Notes: generated from the letters alone by a model not told the origin. A stretch of DNA of 64,000 nucleotides from Halomonas sp. ALS9 (GCF_001651035.1 NZ_LXRG01000210.1:62001-126000); one strand, 5' to 3'. Positions 36,701 through 48,499 are shown, counted from the stretch's first letter. Made by a program: numbers and translations.

Positions 36701-36957
36701 TGGAAGCCAACCTGTGTCAAGCCATGACTGAGCTGCTTGGCCGCGATGAAATAGGCATTGATGACGATTTCTTCGAGCTGGGTGGGCACTCCTTGCTGGT
36801 AATCAAACTGGTGGCCCGCATCCGTAAGCAGTTCGGCATCGAGATAGCTCCTGGCGTGGTATTTGATCATCCCACTGCTGCTGAGCTGGGTGCCGCTCTA
36901 CGCGAGAGTGAATACGGAATACAGGAAGAGACACATCCTTCCTTGTCAATCGAATAG
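33769..36957 (+). CDS. NRPS2: interface-like C domain-A(Asp)-PCP
   Basis: Single module of 1062 aa. Residues 1-445 have a condensation-domain fold, but the catalytic HHxxxDG is replaced by SALVADRG, so it cannot condense in the normal way. I read it as the interface subtype that recruits aspartyl hydroxylases. The A domain (about 455-950; TSGSTGTPKG) gives the code DLTKIGHVGK, i.e. aspartate; the PCP is near 1004 (GGHSL). GGGAG precedes the ATG, 25 bases after the NRPS1 stop. The module should present (hydroxy)Asp to the final C domain of NRPS1 and then donate to the first C domain of NRPS3, with the stand-alone hydroxylase acting on the PCP-bound Asp. Confidence 0.88.
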   Translation: MNAITEQQNLAHWPLSPEQRAVLVAAEANASDTQQAALAQANVMVVDIQGALDSLRLEQALSDLRQQHEALSTALKSVAGYRGLRHQALENLPAIEWRNEDLRGSDDEEALLNDVRDYSEALKHRPMAIERGELVRPALLRTGETTWVLVLAVSALVADRGSLQSLFSALVEAYGQSGGADDESALQYSQFIEWRASLENDDDAEEGREYWQRHQQHAEQAGACRLPARQANRHDMRAEHEYVACQLEADLVARIDSLADELQVSAEAVLQAAWWALLTRISGNESVIGGWQHDCRQDYEVMQGAIGLFDKVLPVLVEGVADSDFSSWIARLAEQLEAHTQAQEYWSIDALPDKRHLAVGFAFSEEVSELKSAGLQWRLREVPGPSAEFELALHVGRSESGAVATLYTDPSRYSRAAAECLLDQFQTLLQAGLADPAQKLFSVPLISPEQQQGLLTIEDNVLDLGERSVATHIAAWAASTSDAIAIEEQGRTLSYTQLEARTNGIAGWLDSQGVKHGDYVALNLPRSTDLVVLLLAVWRVGAAYLPLDPEWPVERKRRVLEDAQPALVVSTEYGEAELAALAFPGIRSLGLPREVEGAGSSALPFPEPDLSDVAYLLYTSGSTGTPKGVVIEHGQLLNYVAGATKAMGLSACQRWALTGSLATDLGNTALFGALFNGARLVIAAPDDMQDGDHFARFMSATNIDALKIVPSHLEALLECEAPQLPKTLILGGEAASPTLLSSIARISPECQLYNHYGPTEATVGVMVHPVSLSQDIAGPLPLTQLLPNCRYRVLDDNLHATPTGAVGELYLGGAQLASGYLNSDASAFVEDPFIAGERLYRTGDLACVLPEGGVRLIGRADDQIKLRGFRIEPAEIESVLQAQPGVKQSLVRLMGRGADTQELVAFLIGEPEAMSAEGQTQLREQLTVLLPEPMCPSRFIPVEHFPRLGNGKVDTSALEAVAQKTAKRKTLVKPRDAVEANLCQAMTELLGRDEIGIDDDFFELGGHSLLVIKLVARIRKQFGIEIAPGVVFDHPTAAELGAALRESEYGIQEETHPSLSIE

Positions 36958-36981
36958 CAGCCTCTAGTTAAGGATTCAGCA

Positions 36982-39900
36982 ATGAATGGTATGAGTCAGG
37001 AATCTCTAGCCGCTAATCAGAGTGGATGGTATCAAGAGAGTATCGAAGCGAGCACCCAGGTAGGAGAGTACATTCCCCTCTCTTTCTCTCAGCATCAGTT
37101 ATGGCTACTGCAGAATATGGAGCCAGGGTTGAGTGCCTATAACCTACCTCGGGTCTTTCGTCTGAAGGGGAGCGTGAATCCTGAGGCACTGGAGCGAGCT
37201 TTTCAGGCTGTCATTGCACGGCATGCCGTGCTGCGTACCCGTTTCGTCGAACGAGACGGGGAACCGATGCAAGTGGTTGCACCTGATGTGAAATTCGCAC
37301 TTCAGTGCGAGGATTTATCGGTGCTTACGCCATCTGAACGAGAACACCGGCTGACTGCATCCATCAGTGAGGTCACAGGTCATGTCTTTGACCTTACCGT
37401 ATCACCAGCATTGGTGGCGAAATGGATAAAAGTGGGTGAGCAAGAGCAAGTGCTGGCGGTGTGTATGCACCACATCGTTTCCGATGCGTGGTCAAACCCT
37501 ATTCTCGCCAAGGATTTGGCAACAGCTTACCGCTTGGCAGCGGCATCCCAGGAAGAGGTCTTTCTACCAGAACTGAATATCCAATATACAGACTATGCTG
37601 CCTGGCAACGCGAGAGATATAAGTGTGGTGAGTTTGAGAAAAGTTTAGCGTATTGGAATAGTTATCTTGGTGATCAAATACCAGACATCGAACTTCCCAC
37701 GGACTATAAGCGGCCTGGGGAGCAGAAGTTTTCCGGTGCTCGTTCTTCTATAGCGTTGCCTGCTGACCTTGCTGATGCGTTGCGACAACTCTGTCGGAAA
37801 GAAAAGTGTACGCCCTTCATGATCCTATTAGCGGCATGGCAAGTTCTACTGGCGCGCTACAGCGATCAGATGGAGTTCGCTGTTGGTGTACCACATGCTG
37901 GCCGACCTTTCGATGAGCTGCAAGACCTGATGGGTTACTTTGTTTCGACCCAAGCCTTTCGTGCCAACTTAGCACCTGCTATGACGCTTCGCGACATCGT
38001 ACAGCAGGTTAGGAAAGATGCACTCGGGTTGATGAATCATGCGGATCTGCCTCTAGAGATTCTATTGGAATCTCGTAGTGAGCAGCGCGATCCGTCGCGC
38101 AATCCACTGTTCCAGGTTATGTTTGCCGTTCAGATGTCTAGCGATGTCGAGCAACTGGAGTTTGATGGCGCCATTGCTGAGTCGATGAGGGCAGAAAATG
38201 GCACGACTAAATTTGAGCTTTCCCTCAATTGTGTGATTGGAAAAGAGCGCGTTCAATGCGATCTGGAGTATCGTACCGATCTCTTCGAGCAGGGGACTGC
38301 TGAAAAGCTGCTCGAGCGCTACCAGCAGGTCTTGACGACGCTTTGCGAGAATTACAATAGTCGCCTGGGAGAGCTTGATATTCTCGGCGCCAGTGAGAGA
38401 CGAGAGTTGGCCGAGTGGGGGCGGGGATCTCCGCACTTAACAGGAGTTGGAACGATCCACCACCTGATTGAGCGCCAGGCTGTGGCAACCTCAGAGGCCA
38501 CGGCGCTAGTATTTGAAGATCAGTCACTTAGCTATGCCGAACTCAATGATCGCGCCAATCGCTTGGCCCACTATCTGATTGGATTAGGTGTAAAACCCGA
38601 AAACCGAGTGGGCATCGTCATGGAGCGCTCCATCGAAATGGTGGTGGGGCTACTGGGTATCCTCAAAGCGGGTGGTGCTTATGTGCCACTAGATCCCGAT
38701 TATCCGAGAGATCGGTTGGCCTATATGGTCGAAGACAGTGGCATCGAACTGCTGCTTACCCAGCAACACCTTCGTGAGTCGTTACCAGTAGCTGAAAGCC
38801 TGAATGTCATTGAACTGGATCAGTTGGATGTGACGCGTCATGCGTCGACCAATCCGAACGTGGCCCTGCACGGCGAAAATCTTGCTTATGTGATCTACAC
38901 CTCGGGCTCCACCGGGCGTCCCAAGGGCGCCGCCAATCGTCATCATGCACTGACCAATCGCCTAAAGTGGATGCAAGAAGCTTATGGCCTAACAGCCGAC
39001 GATGCGGTGCTGCAGAAGACGCCATTCAGCTTCGATGTCTCGGTGTGGGAGTTTTTCTGGCCGCTGATGCAGGGCGCGCGGCTGGTGATGGCGCCGCCGG
39101 GAGCCCACCGTGAACCGGCACAACTGGTCGAGCTAATCCGTGGCTATAACATCACTACACTGCACTTTGTACCTTCAATGCTTCAGGCCTTCCTGGCTCA
39201 TGGCGAGGTAGAAGACTGCACCAGTCTGACACGCTTGGTATGCAGTGGTGAGGCGCTGCCGGCCGAACTGCAGAATCAGGTGCTCGCTCGTTTGCCTCAC
39301 ACGCGACTCTACAACCTGTATGGCCCCACCGAAGCAGCCATTGATGTTACCCACTGGACGTGCCAAGAGGATGGGCGCAACCAGGTAGCAATCGGTCAAC
39401 CGATCGCTGGTATTCGTACCTATGTACTGGATGGCGATCTTAACTTGGCACCGCCTGGCGTCGCGGGGGAACTCTATCTGGGTGGCGTGGGCTTAGCGCG
39501 GGGCTACCTACACCGCCCTGACCTTACTGCAGAACGTTTTGTCGCTGATCCGTTTGCGCAGGGCGAGCGCCTATACCGCACCGGTGACCTAGTACGCTGG
39601 CGGGAGGATGGCCAACTCGAGTACCTGGGTCGCCTGGATCATCAGGTAAAAATCCGTGGTTTGCGGATCGAACTAGGTGAAATCGAAGCTGAGTTGTTAG
39701 CTCAGCCTAAGGTTCGCGAGGCAGTAGTGGTCGCTCAAGAAGGCCCCAGTGGTTCTAGGTTAGTCGCTTATGTGGTTCCCCAATCGGACAGCGAACTCGA
39801 CAGCACCTCACTACGTGAGGTGCTGGGGCAACGATTGCCGGACTACATGGTGCCGGGAGTTGTGGTCGCCCTCGAAGCGCTGCCGCTGAATGCTAATGGC

Positions 39901-42900
39901 AAGGTGGATCGCAAGGCCCTGCCTGTACCGGATTTGGTCGGTAGCTCGCAGTACGAGCCACCCCAAGGCGAGGTAGAAGAAGCGTTAGCGGCAATCTGGT
40001 CAGAAGTCTTGGGCGTTGAGCGGGTCGGTCGTCACGACAATTTCTTCGAGCTAGGGGGCCATTCGTTGTTGGCTCTGAAGGTGCTTGAGAAAATGCGGCA
40101 TCGGGGACTGGCGGCGCAGGTACGCACGCTGTTCCAACACCCGGAACTAACAGCCTTGGCTCAAGCGTTGATGAAAGCGCCCGAGCAAGCTGAGATCACC
40201 ATCCCACCCAATTTGATTCCTCACGATTGTCAGGCTCTCCAGCCCGAGATGTTGACGCTAATCGAGCTCAATACCGAAGAACTTCGTGAGATCGAAGCCG
40301 CTGTGCCCGGTGGCGCTAGCAATATTCAGGACATCTACCCACTGGCACCACTGCAGGAGGGGATTCTCTTCCACCATAGGCTGCAGGAACAGGGCGATGC
40401 CTATGTCACGCCCCGGCTGCTGGGCTTTGATAGCAGGGAAAGGCTGGAAGCCTTTATTGATGGTTTTAACCAGCTGATTGCCCGCCACGATATTCTGCGC
40501 ACTGCTGTGCTTTGGGAAAATCTGCGTGAGCCGGTGCAGGTGGTTTGCCGACATGCTGCGTTAGATATCGAATGGTCAACGGTGCCGGATGAGGCCACCG
40601 GCCGTGTGACCGAATGGTTATATACCCAGGTAGATCCTGAGCACCATCGTATCGATGTATGCCGAGCACCTATGCTTCGGGCTCTGGCTGCGCATGATGC
40701 CCAGGTTGGGCGCTGGCTGCTGCAACTGCCCGGCCACCACCTGGTCATAGATCACACCACTCTCGAGCTACTGGTAGAAGAGATTGCCTTGATCCAGCAA
40801 GGTCGCGAAGATGAGCTACCCCAACCACTTCCATTCCGTAATTTCGTTGCCCAGACCCGTCTAGGAGTTAATCAGGAAGAGCATGTGGCTTTCTTCCGAG
40901 AGCAGTTGGGCGATATTGATGAACCGACAGCGCCCTTTGGGATACTAGACGTTCGCGGCGATGGCAGCGAAATAGAGGAAGTTCGCGTTCCTTTGGATAT
41001 AGAACTAGCCCAACAGGTGCGGCAACAGGCTCAGCGCTGTGGCGTGAGTACGGCCAGCTTGTTCCATCTGGCCTGGGCGCAGGTGCTGAGTAAAACCTCC
41101 GGGCGAGATGATGTGGTATTCGGCACCGTGCTTTTCGGCCGGATGCAGGGGATCGAAGGTGCCGGGCGGGCGCTGGGTATGTTTATCAATACGCTCCCTT
41201 TGCGTATCAAGATGGGCTCTCAAAGTATCGATAAGAGCTTGCGGCGTACTCATGATGCATTATCTGAGTTAATGCATCACGAGCACGCTAACCTTGGCCT
41301 TGCTCAGCACTGTAGTGGGCTGCCTAGTGGCATGCCGCTATTCACCAGTCTTCTGAACTATCGCTATAGCGCACCTAAGCACGACGGTAGTTCCAATCAT
41401 GTCTGGGAGGGAATGGAAGTGCTGGGTGCCCAGGAGCGTACCAATTACCCAATTGCTATGGCGGTAGATGATCTCGGAGAGGGCTTCCAGTTAGTAGGAC
41501 AGGTGAGCCGTTTGATAGGCGCTCAGCGATTGTGTGATTACATGCAGTCGGCTGTGTCCGGCATCGTAGCAAGCCTGCAAAATGCGCCACAGCAAGCGAT
41601 AAGTGAGATCAGCCTGCTAGGTAAAAATGAGCGGCAGCTGTTGAACGAGTGGGGAGAGAGTACTCAACAGTCTTCCGAGGCTGCGTCAATCCATCACCTA
41701 ATTGAGCGACAGGCTGAGGCAATCTCAAAGGCCACAGCAGTAGTATTCGAAGATCAGTCACTCAGCTATACCGAACTCAACGACCGCGCCAACCGTTTGG
41801 CCCACTACTTGATCGGGCTAGGTGTAAAACCTGAGACTCGGGTGGGTATCGCAGCGGAGCGCTCTATCGAAATGGTGGTAGGGCTGCTGGCGATTCTCAA
41901 AGCGGGGGGCGCCTATGTGCCGCTGGATCCCGAGTATCCCTCGGAGCGGTTGGCTTTCATCGCCGAAGATAGTGGTATCGAGCTGCTGCTGACTCAGCAC
42001 CACTTGCGCGCGTCATTGCCGGTAGCTGATGGCCTAAACGTTGTTGAGTTGGATCGACTAGATGTTGCGCATCACGCTTCTACCAATCCAGCGGTGACGC
42101 TGCACGGCGAACACCTCGCCTATGTGATTTACACCTCAGGCTCCACCGGGCGGCCTAAGGGCGCGGCCATCCGCCATGATGCCTTGACCAACTGCATGGT
42201 TTGGATGCAGGAGACCTACCAGCTCACCGATACTGATGCCGTACTGCATAAGGCGCCATTCGGGTTCGACGTCTCTGTATGGGAGATTTTCTGGCCGCTG
42301 AGTGTTGGGGCACGTTTGGTGATCGCCCAGCCGGGCGACCATCGCGATCCAGAGCGCATCATCGAGCTGATCCAGCGGCACGGCGTTACTACGCTCAATT
42401 TTGTGCCCTCAATGCTCAAGGCCTTCCTGGCCTATCCCGATGTGAAGGCCAAGACGCGACTCAAGCATATTATGTGCGGTGGTGAGGCCGTTCCAGCCAC
42501 GCTGCAGCAAGATGTGGCTGAATGTCTCGACGGTGCCAACCTGCACGACCTCTATGGCCCCACCGAAACCACCATTCATGTCACTCACTGGTGGTGCCGT
42601 GATGACGGCCACCGACAGATCCCCATTGGGCGACCCATTAGCGGGACCCGTACCTTCGTCTTGGATGGGGAACTCAATCTGGTACCACAAGGTGTCGCAG
42701 GAGAGTTGTACCTGGGCGGGGTAAGCCTGGCCCGTGGCTATCTCAATCGCAGTGATCTCACGGCGGAGCGCTTTATCGCTGATCCGTTCAGAGAAGGTGA
42801 ACGCCTCTACCGCACCGGTGACCTGGTGCGCTGGCGGGAGGATGGCCAGCTCGAGTACCTGGGCCGTCTTGATCACCAGGTGAAAATCCGCGGCCTGCGT

Positions 42901-45900
42901 ATCGAGCTAGGAGAGATCGAAGCCGAACTGCTCTCTCTGCCGGAGGTTCGCGAGACGGTGGTTGTCGCCCAAGAAGGCCCCGGTGGTTCTAGGCTGGTGG
43001 CCTATGTGGTTCCCCAGGCTGACGGTGTACTCGACACTAGTTCACTACGTGAAACGCTGGGGCAGCGGCTGCCGGACTATATGGTGCCGGGTGCTGTGGT
43101 CAGGCTTGAAGCACTGCCGCTGAATGCCAATGGCAAGGTGGATCGCAAGGCGTTGCCCGAGCCGGATTTAGCTATTGGATTGCAGTTCGAGCCACCTCAG
43201 GGTCGAGTGGAAGAAGTCTTAGCAGAGATCTGGTCTGAAGTATTGAGCGTAGAGCGTGTTGGCCGATACGATAACTTCTTCGAGTTAGGCGGACATTCGC
43301 TGCTGGCTCTGAAAGTGCTGGAGAAAATGCGGTATCGAGGTCTGAAGGCCCAGGTGCGCACTTTGTTCCAGTACCCGGAGTTGGAGGCTTTCGCTCATGC
43401 GCTGTTACGAGCGTCACAGCAAGCCGAGGTTGTCATCCCCCTCAACCTGATTCCTTATGATTGCCAAGCGCTGCAGCCTGAGATGTTGACGCTAATTGAA
43501 CTCAATGTTGAAGAAATCAGCGCGATTGAAGCGCTAGTGCCGAGTGGCGCTGCTAACATCCAGGATGTCTACCCACTAGCACCGCTACAGGAGGGAATTC
43601 TCTTCCACCACCGGTTGCAGGAGAAGGGAGATGCCTATGTGACCCCTCGGCTGTTGGGCTTTGATAGTCAGGAGCGGTTGGAACAGTTTATTGCTAGTTT
43701 CAATCAGCTCATTGCGCGCCACGATATTCTTCGTACCGCCGTACTTTGGGAAGGGCTTCGTGAACCGGTGCAGGTGGTGTACAAGTATGCTTCTCTGGTG
43801 CTTGAATGGCTGGAAGTGAGCCAAGGTGCCTCTCTCAGTATTGCCGAACAGCTTAACGTCGAGGTGGATCCCCAATATCATCGTCTCGATGTGCGCCGGG
43901 CACCCATGCTACGAGCGGTGGCTGCATGTGATACCGAGCGAAACCGCTGGCTCTTGCAGTTACCTAGCCACCATTTGGTGATGGATCACACCACCCTTGA
44001 GCTATTGGTAGATGAGATCGCTCTGATTCAACAATGCCGCGAAGACGAGTTACCCAAACCAATTCCATTCCGCAACTTTGTAGCTCAGGCCCGTTTAGGG
44101 GTAAGTTTAGAAGAGCACGAGACCTTTTTCCGAGAGCGGCTGGGCGATATAGAAGAGCCGACAGCGCCTTTCGGTTTGCTGGACGTACTTGGCGATGGTG
44201 GGGATATTGAAGAAGTGCGCGTTCCTCTGGAAACAGAGCTAGCCCAGCAGGTGCGGCTACAGGCGCAGCGGCATGGAGTCAGTACGGCCAGCCTGTTCCA
44301 CTTAGCCTGGGCGTTGGTTCTGAGTAAAACCACAGGGCATGACGATGTTGTATTCGGTACCGTGCTATTCGGGCGTATGCAAGGCATTGAAGGCGCCGAA
44401 CGAGCTTTGGGTATGTTTATCAATACGCTACCGGTGCGTATTAAAACAAAGTCACAAGGTGCAGATGAGTGCCTGCGTAACACCCATGACGTTCTGACTG
44501 AATTACTCCATCATGAACATGCCAGTCTCGGTCTGGCACAACGCTGCAGTGGTTTACCTGGGGGAACCCCACTGTTTACCAGTTTGTTAAATTACCGTTA
44601 TAGCGCACCTCAACGAGAGGGACGTCCCGCTCATACCTGGGAAGGTATGGAAATGTTAGGCGGTCAAGAGCGTACTAACTACCCAATCACTATGTCGGTG
44701 GATGACCTGGGTAATGGCTTCCAACTGGAAGGGCAAGTTAGTCGTGTAATCGGCGCCCAGCGGCTGTGTGATTACATGAGTGCTGCTATGGCCGGGATTG
44801 TGAAGAGTCTTCAAACGGCTCCTCAGCAATCAATAAGCGAGATCAGTCTGTTAGGAAAAGACGAACGACAACTGTTGGGCAAGTGGGGTGAGAATACTCA
44901 ACAGTATCTCGACACTTCTCCAATCCAACACCTGATTGAGTGTCAAACTACGGTAACCCCAGAGAGTACAGCCCTTATCTTCGATGATCAGCATCTCAGT
45001 TACGCTGATCTCAATGCTCGTGCAAACCGCTTGGCTCACTATCTGATTGGGCTGGGAGTGCAACCCGAGGTTCGAGTGGGTATCGCCATGGAACGCTCCA
45101 TTGATATGGTGGTGGGCCTTTTGGCTATTCTCAAATCGGGGGGCGCCTATGTGCCGCTGGATCCCGAGTATCCCTCTGAGCGGCTGGCCTTCATCGCCGA
45201 TGATAGTGGCATCGAGCTGCTGCTCACCCAGCACCACTTGCGCGCGTCATTGCCGGTAGCTGATGGCCTAAACGTTGTTGAGTTGGATCGACTAGATGTT
45301 GCGCATCACGCTTCTACCAATCCAGCGGTGACGCTGCACGGCGAACACCTCGCCTATGTGATTTACACCTCAGGCTCCACCGGGCGGCCTAAGGGCGCGG
45401 CCATCCGCCATGATGCCTTGACCAACTGCATGGTTTGGATGCAGGAGACCTACCAGCTCACCGATACTGATGCCGTACTGCATAAGGCGCCATTCGGGTT
45501 CGACGTCTCTGTATGGGAGATTTTCTGGCCGCTGAGTGTTGGGGCACGTTTGGTGATCGCCCAGCCGGGCGATCATCGGGATCCCGAGCGTATCATCGAG
45601 CTCATCCAGCGGCACGGCGTTACTACGCTCAATTTTGTGCCCTCAATGCTCAAGGCCTTCCTGGCTTATCCTGATATTAAGGCCAAGACGCGGCTCAAGC
45701 ATATTATGTGCGGTGGCGAGGCCGTTCCAGCCACGCTACAGCAAGATGTGGCTGAGTGCCTTGATGGTGCCCACCTGCATGATCTCTATGGCCCCACCGA
45801 AACCACCATCCATGTTACTCACTGGTGGTGCCGAGATGAGGCTCATCGCCAGATCCCCATTGGGCGACCCATTAGCGGTACCCGAACCTACGTCTTGGAT

Positions 45901-47523
45901 GGTGAACTGAACCTAGTACCACAGGGCGTTGCGGGAGAGCTCCATCTCGGCGGGATAAGCCTTGCCCGTGGATATCTCAATCGCAGTGATCTGACAGCGG
46001 AGCGCTTTATCGCCGATCCGTTCACGGAGGGAGAGCGCCTCTATCGCACTGGTGACCTAGTGCGCTGGCGGGAGGATGGCCAGCTCGAGTACCTGGGCCG
46101 TCTTGATCACCAAGTAAAAATTCGAGGATTACGCATTGAACTCGGTGAGATTGAAGCTGAACTGCTAGCGCAGCGGGAAATTCGAGAAGCAGTAGTGGTT
46201 GCCCAAGAAGGCAATGGTAGTTCGAGCCTGGTGGCTTATGTAGTCTCCCAAGCCGGTATTGAGCTAGACACTAGTGCATTACGCGAGCGACTGGGGAAAC
46301 AGCTGCCGGATTATATGGTGCCGGGATACGTGGTCATGCTTGATGCACTACCACTGAATGCAAATGGTAAAGTGGATCGCAATGCCTTACCAAAAACTTA
46401 TTTAGAAGAAACCCGTGAATACATTTCACCTTCAACTACAGAGGCTTGGCAGCTGGCTGAAATTTGGCAGGAGGTCTTGGGTGTCAAACGAGTCGGCGAA
46501 ACTGACAACTTCTTTGACCTGGGTGGAGACTCCCTGTTAAGTCTAAAGGTATTAAGCCGTGTGCGGGCTCTTAAGTCTGCTAAGCTCGATTTCAAACTTC
46601 GCGACCTGATGCAGAAGCCGACCATTGCCGGCTTGTTGGGGCTGAGCGAAGCTTCGGGTGCCTTGCTGGATGGTGTGGTTATGCTCAATGGTGAGAGCCA
46701 GGGTCAGTCCCCGCTGTTCTGCGTGCATGCTGGTATGGGCACTCTTTACGACTATCAGCCGCTGGCGCGGCGTCTACAGGGAATATGCACGGTATATGGG
46801 CTACCGTGCCGAATGCTAACCGACCCTCAGCATTGTGATACGTCGTTGGAAGCGATGGCTGATGATTATGCATCAACTATCCGAAACTTGCAGTCTCAGG
46901 GGCCCTATCGATTATTGGGCTGGTCCCTAGGTGGTACCTTGGCCGCAATGATTGCGGCACGGCTTGAAAAGCAAGGCCAGGAGGTGAGCCTGTTGGCGCT
47001 GGTGGATCCCTATATCCCCGGTAGCGGCCAGAAGAGCGCTGATGTTTGGCAGAAGGATTTTGTTAACTTTGCATCAGTAATATTGCCAGGTGTATCGCTT
47101 GAAGCGCTTGGCGGTAATGAGACGGGCGTGCAGGAACCTAGTGAGGAGAAGTTTGCCATTAAGCTGGAGGGGTTGATTGCATCATGCGATGCATCTGGCC
47201 GTGAGGGTTACGCTGCATTGGGTAGTGAGGAATTAGCCCGGATATTTTGTGTAGCGCGGCACTTGAAGCTTCTTTCCTTACAGACTAGTACTTTGCCAAA
47301 ACTACGCTGTAAAGCAGACTGCTGGTGGGCAGATGGACGACCGAAGGAGCAGCGACAAGCTCTAGAACATCAGTTGGGCCAGCTATTGAGGCGCACAATC
47401 AACACTTTTGATGACCATTACTCAATCATCATTGGTAAAACATTACTTTCGCAAATAGTGGAGTTATTACATGAAAGAGAGGCTTCACGTTATATACCTA
47501 TTGCTAATAAAGGCCTAGCCTAA
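36982..47523 (+). CDS. NRPS3: C-A(Ser)-PCP-C/E-A(X)-PCP-C/E-A(X)-PCP-TE
   Basis: Synthetase of 3513 aa. C (~30-470; HHIVSDAWS), A (~490-990; code read as DVWHVSLIDK, Ser), PCP ~1025. Then two modules start with dual condensation/epimerisation domains (HH..GD signatures HHRLQEQGD near 1130 and HHRLQEKGD near 2209; active sites HHLVIDH and HHLVMDH). Both following A domains give DVWNMGLIHK, intermediate between hydroxyornithine and threonine codes. PCPs are near 2104 and 3180 (GGDSL). The terminal thioesterase has GWSLGG near 3313 and a late His in DDHYSII. With the PvdA- and IucB-like genes nearby, X is most likely acylated hydroxyornithine. Expected order added: D-Ser, D-X, X, then release by the TE, perhaps with cyclisation of the last residue. 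Confidence 0.93.
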   Translation: MNGMSQESLAANQSGWYQESIEASTQVGEYIPLSFSQHQLWLLQNMEPGLSAYNLPRVFRLKGSVNPEALERAFQAVIARHAVLRTRFVERDGEPMQVVAPDVKFALQCEDLSVLTPSEREHRLTASISEVTGHVFDLTVSPALVAKWIKVGEQEQVLAVCMHHIVSDAWSNPILAKDLATAYRLAAASQEEVFLPELNIQYTDYAAWQRERYKCGEFEKSLAYWNSYLGDQIPDIELPTDYKRPGEQKFSGARSSIALPADLADALRQLCRKEKCTPFMILLAAWQVLLARYSDQMEFAVGVPHAGRPFDELQDLMGYFVSTQAFRANLAPAMTLRDIVQQVRKDALGLMNHADLPLEILLESRSEQRDPSRNPLFQVMFAVQMSSDVEQLEFDGAIAESMRAENGTTKFELSLNCVIGKERVQCDLEYRTDLFEQGTAEKLLERYQQVLTTLCENYNSRLGELDILGASERRELAEWGRGSPHLTGVGTIHHLIERQAVATSEATALVFEDQSLSYAELNDRANRLAHYLIGLGVKPENRVGIVMERSIEMVVGLLGILKAGGAYVPLDPDYPRDRLAYMVEDSGIELLLTQQHLRESLPVAESLNVIELDQLDVTRHASTNPNVALHGENLAYVIYTSGSTGRPKGAANRHHALTNRLKWMQEAYGLTADDAVLQKTPFSFDVSVWEFFWPLMQGARLVMAPPGAHREPAQLVELIRGYNITTLHFVPSMLQAFLAHGEVEDCTSLTRLVCSGEALPAELQNQVLARLPHTRLYNLYGPTEAAIDVTHWTCQEDGRNQVAIGQPIAGIRTYVLDGDLNLAPPGVAGELYLGGVGLARGYLHRPDLTAERFVADPFAQGERLYRTGDLVRWREDGQLEYLGRLDHQVKIRGLRIELGEIEAELLAQPKVREAVVVAQEGPSGSRLVAYVVPQSDSELDSTSLREVLGQRLPDYMVPGVVVALEALPLNANGKVDRKALPVPDLVGSSQYEPPQGEVEEALAAIWSEVLGVERVGRHDNFFELGGHSLLALKVLEKMRHRGLAAQVRTLFQHPELTALAQALMKAPEQAEITIPPNLIPHDCQALQPEMLTLIELNTEELREIEAAVPGGASNIQDIYPLAPLQEGILFHHRLQEQGDAYVTPRLLGFDSRERLEAFIDGFNQLIARHDILRTAVLWENLREPVQVVCRHAALDIEWSTVPDEATGRVTEWLYTQVDPEHHRIDVCRAPMLRALAAHDAQVGRWLLQLPGHHLVIDHTTLELLVEEIALIQQGREDELPQPLPFRNFVAQTRLGVNQEEHVAFFREQLGDIDEPTAPFGILDVRGDGSEIEEVRVPLDIELAQQVRQQAQRCGVSTASLFHLAWAQVLSKTSGRDDVVFGTVLFGRMQGIEGAGRALGMFINTLPLRIKMGSQSIDKSLRRTHDALSELMHHEHANLGLAQHCSGLPSGMPLFTSLLNYRYSAPKHDGSSNHVWEGMEVLGAQERTNYPIAMAVDDLGEGFQLVGQVSRLIGAQRLCDYMQSAVSGIVASLQNAPQQAISEISLLGKNERQLLNEWGESTQQSSEAASIHHLIERQAEAISKATAVVFEDQSLSYTELNDRANRLAHYLIGLGVKPETRVGIAAERSIEMVVGLLAILKAGGAYVPLDPEYPSERLAFIAEDSGIELLLTQHHLRASLPVADGLNVVELDRLDVAHHASTNPAVTLHGEHLAYVIYTSGSTGRPKGAAIRHDALTNCMVWMQETYQLTDTDAVLHKAPFGFDVSVWEIFWPLSVGARLVIAQPGDHRDPERIIELIQRHGVTTLNFVPSMLKAFLAYPDVKAKTRLKHIMCGGEAVPATLQQDVAECLDGANLHDLYGPTETTIHVTHWWCRDDGHRQIPIGRPISGTRTFVLDGELNLVPQGVAGELYLGGVSLARGYLNRSDLTAERFIADPFREGERLYRTGDLVRWREDGQLEYLGRLDHQVKIRGLRIELGEIEAELLSLPEVRETVVVAQEGPGGSRLVAYVVPQADGVLDTSSLRETLGQRLPDYMVPGAVVRLEALPLNANGKVDRKALPEPDLAIGLQFEPPQGRVEEVLAEIWSEVLSVERVGRYDNFFELGGHSLLALKVLEKMRYRGLKAQVRTLFQYPELEAFAHALLRASQQAEVVIPLNLIPYDCQALQPEMLTLIELNVEEISAIEALVPSGAANIQDVYPLAPLQEGILFHHRLQEKGDAYVTPRLLGFDSQERLEQFIASFNQLIARHDILRTAVLWEGLREPVQVVYKYASLVLEWLEVSQGASLSIAEQLNVEVDPQYHRLDVRRAPMLRAVAACDTERNRWLLQLPSHHLVMDHTTLELLVDEIALIQQCREDELPKPIPFRNFVAQARLGVSLEEHETFFRERLGDIEEPTAPFGLLDVLGDGGDIEEVRVPLETELAQQVRLQAQRHGVSTASLFHLAWALVLSKTTGHDDVVFGTVLFGRMQGIEGAERALGMFINTLPVRIKTKSQGADECLRNTHDVLTELLHHEHASLGLAQRCSGLPGGTPLFTSLLNYRYSAPQREGRPAHTWEGMEMLGGQERTNYPITMSVDDLGNGFQLEGQVSRVIGAQRLCDYMSAAMAGIVKSLQTAPQQSISEISLLGKDERQLLGKWGENTQQYLDTSPIQHLIECQTTVTPESTALIFDDQHLSYADLNARANRLAHYLIGLGVQPEVRVGIAMERSIDMVVGLLAILKSGGAYVPLDPEYPSERLAFIADDSGIELLLTQHHLRASLPVADGLNVVELDRLDVAHHASTNPAVTLHGEHLAYVIYTSGSTGRPKGAAIRHDALTNCMVWMQETYQLTDTDAVLHKAPFGFDVSVWEIFWPLSVGARLVIAQPGDHRDPERIIELIQRHGVTTLNFVPSMLKAFLAYPDIKAKTRLKHIMCGGEAVPATLQQDVAECLDGAHLHDLYGPTETTIHVTHWWCRDEAHRQIPIGRPISGTRTYVLDGELNLVPQGVAGELHLGGISLARGYLNRSDLTAERFIADPFTEGERLYRTGDLVRWREDGQLEYLGRLDHQVKIRGLRIELGEIEAELLAQREIREAVVVAQEGNGSSSLVAYVVSQAGIELDTSALRERLGKQLPDYMVPGYVVMLDALPLNANGKVDRNALPKTYLEETREYISPSTTEAWQLAEIWQEVLGVKRVGETDNFFDLGGDSLLSLKVLSRVRALKSAKLDFKLRDLMQKPTIAGLLGLSEASGALLDGVVMLNGESQGQSPLFCVHAGMGTLYDYQPLARRLQGICTVYGLPCRMLTDPQHCDTSLEAMADDYASTIRNLQSQGPYRLLGWSLGGTLAAMIAARLEKQGQEVSLLALVDPYIPGSGQKSADVWQKDFVNFASVILPGVSLEALGGNETGVQEPSEEKFAIKLEGLIASCDASGREGYAALGSEELARIFCVARHLKLLSLQTSTLPKLRCKADCWWADGRPKEQRQALEHQLGQLLRRTINTFDDHYSIIIGKTLLSQIVELLHEREASRYIPIANKGLA
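41995..42338 (+). repeat. 344-bp perfect repeat in NRPS3 adenylation domains, copy 1
   Basis: This segment of the second A domain of NRPS3 is base-for-base identical to 45229-45572 in the third A domain. It covers the ATP-binding [10 protein letters not shown] core and the first specificity residues. Similarity stays very high on both sides. Confidence 0.9.
45229..45572 (+). repeat. 344-bp perfect repeat in NRPS3 adenylation domains, copy 2
   Basis: Identical partner of 41995-42338, offset by 3234 bases in direct orientation. Synonymous sites have not diverged, which points to recent module duplication or gene conversion. Confidence 0.9.
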
Positions 47524-47542
47524 GTAGCTTTTATACCATGCA

Positions 47543-47573
47543 ACTCTCTTCCCAGCTGCATGCTGGGGAGAGT
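47543..47573 (+). terminator. Hairpin after the NRPS operon
   Basis: ACTCTC-TT-CCCAGC pairs with GCTGGGGAGAGT, leaving a two-base bulge and a short loop. It lies 20 bases after the NRPS3 stop and before the convergent binding-protein gene. Only a weak T-rich tail (AGTTATTTAT) follows, so it may be a modest terminator of the long plus-strand operon. Confidence 0.5.
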
Positions 47574-47580
47574 CAGTTAT

Positions 47581-48444
47581 TTATGAGCCATTCTCACTGT
47601 CTATCAGTGCGGTGGTCAAAGAGTCTGCAAACCGAAGAGCGGATGGAAGAGCTCCTATTGGCCAATACTTGGCGGGAAGATAAGTGATTTTTTCTTCACG
47701 TTGGCTAATAAGTACTCGCCAGATGCCGCTATTTTCAAGGCGATTACGGATAGTTGCCTGAAAAGCAGGGCTTTCAATAATAAGTAGGTGGCCTCCTGAT
47801 CTTGCCAATTGGTCGATAGATACAAGTGAAATCCCGATATCACTTGTGGGCCGATCCCAAGCATTGGTTAACCCTAACTCATCAATAACACCTTGTAGTA
47901 AGCTGTTTTTCCCGTAAACCCAAGCATGACGATCATCTCTGAATTGAGCAATCAGAACTGGAGTGTCTTTATCTTCTATTTTTTCCCTTAAAATCGCCAT
48001 TTTTTGGTTTGCTTGCGCAGTAATTCTCTCAGCATCTTGAAAGAGGTTAAGTTGTGCTGCAATAACTAAAGTAAAATTTATAATAGATTCCCATGGGTTT
48101 TCCTTGAATGGGTAAAGAGAGATATTAGAAGTTGGTGCCATCCCTGAGATATGCTGTAATAAAATCGAATTATCACCAAATATAAACGTAGGGTTATAGT
48201 CTGCTACTAACTCTAAGTTGGGCATGGGTTTTAAGCCTATGTCGATAGCGTCGCCTAATGGGGTCTCATTGCCAGTCCAAATGTGATAGCCTCTAAGTTG
48301 AGTGATTGCTATAGGTGTTACTCCTAGCATGCTAAGTGTTTCAGCAGTAGCCCAATCAGAAGTGACAATTGCCAGTCTTTCAGAACCAGCAGAGTAGCTT
48401 GAGAATAAGCAAACAATAAAAGTAAGTAGAAGTTTTTTTAGCAT
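47581..48444 (-). CDS. FhuD-like siderophore binding protein, copy 2 (AT-rich)
   Basis: Substrate-binding protein of 287 aa with a signal peptide (MLKKLLLTFIVCLFSSYSAG) and the same landmarks as the FhuD-like protein at 11120 (SDWATAETL; AIDIGLKPMPNLELV; VLIAQFRDDRHAWVYG). It probably binds the ferric form of the locus product or a related siderophore for an inner-membrane importer. It lies downstream of the second TonB receptor on the same strand, but a strong terminator stands between them, so expression should be lower. Base composition is clearly AT-richer than the NRPS genes, suggesting separate acquisition of this receptor/binding-protein pair. Confidence 0.82.
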   Translation of the reverse strand: MLKKLLLTFIVCLFSSYSAGSERLAIVTSDWATAETLSMLGVTPIAITQLRGYHIWTGNETPLGDAIDIGLKPMPNLELVADYNPTFIFGDNSILLQHISGMAPTSNISLYPFKENPWESIINFTLVIAAQLNLFQDAERITAQANQKMAILREKIEDKDTPVLIAQFRDDRHAWVYGKNSLLQGVIDELGLTNAWDRPTSDIGISLVSIDQLARSGGHLLIIESPAFQATIRNRLENSGIWRVLISQREEKITYLPAKYWPIGALPSALRFADSLTTALIDSENGS

Positions 48445-48471
48445 GTTTTTAACATTGAGTAGGTTAAATAA

Positions 48472-48499
48472 AAAGCCCCGAATTTAAATTCGGGGCTTT
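48472..48499 (-). terminator. Intrinsic terminator after TonB receptor 2
   Basis: A perfect 28-base palindrome (AAAGCCCCGAATTT and its complement) is followed on the minus strand by a T-run (TTTTTATTT). It starts only 3 bases after the receptor stop codon and sits just 27 bases upstream of the binding-protein start, so it should cut off most transcription into that gene. Confidence 0.85.
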
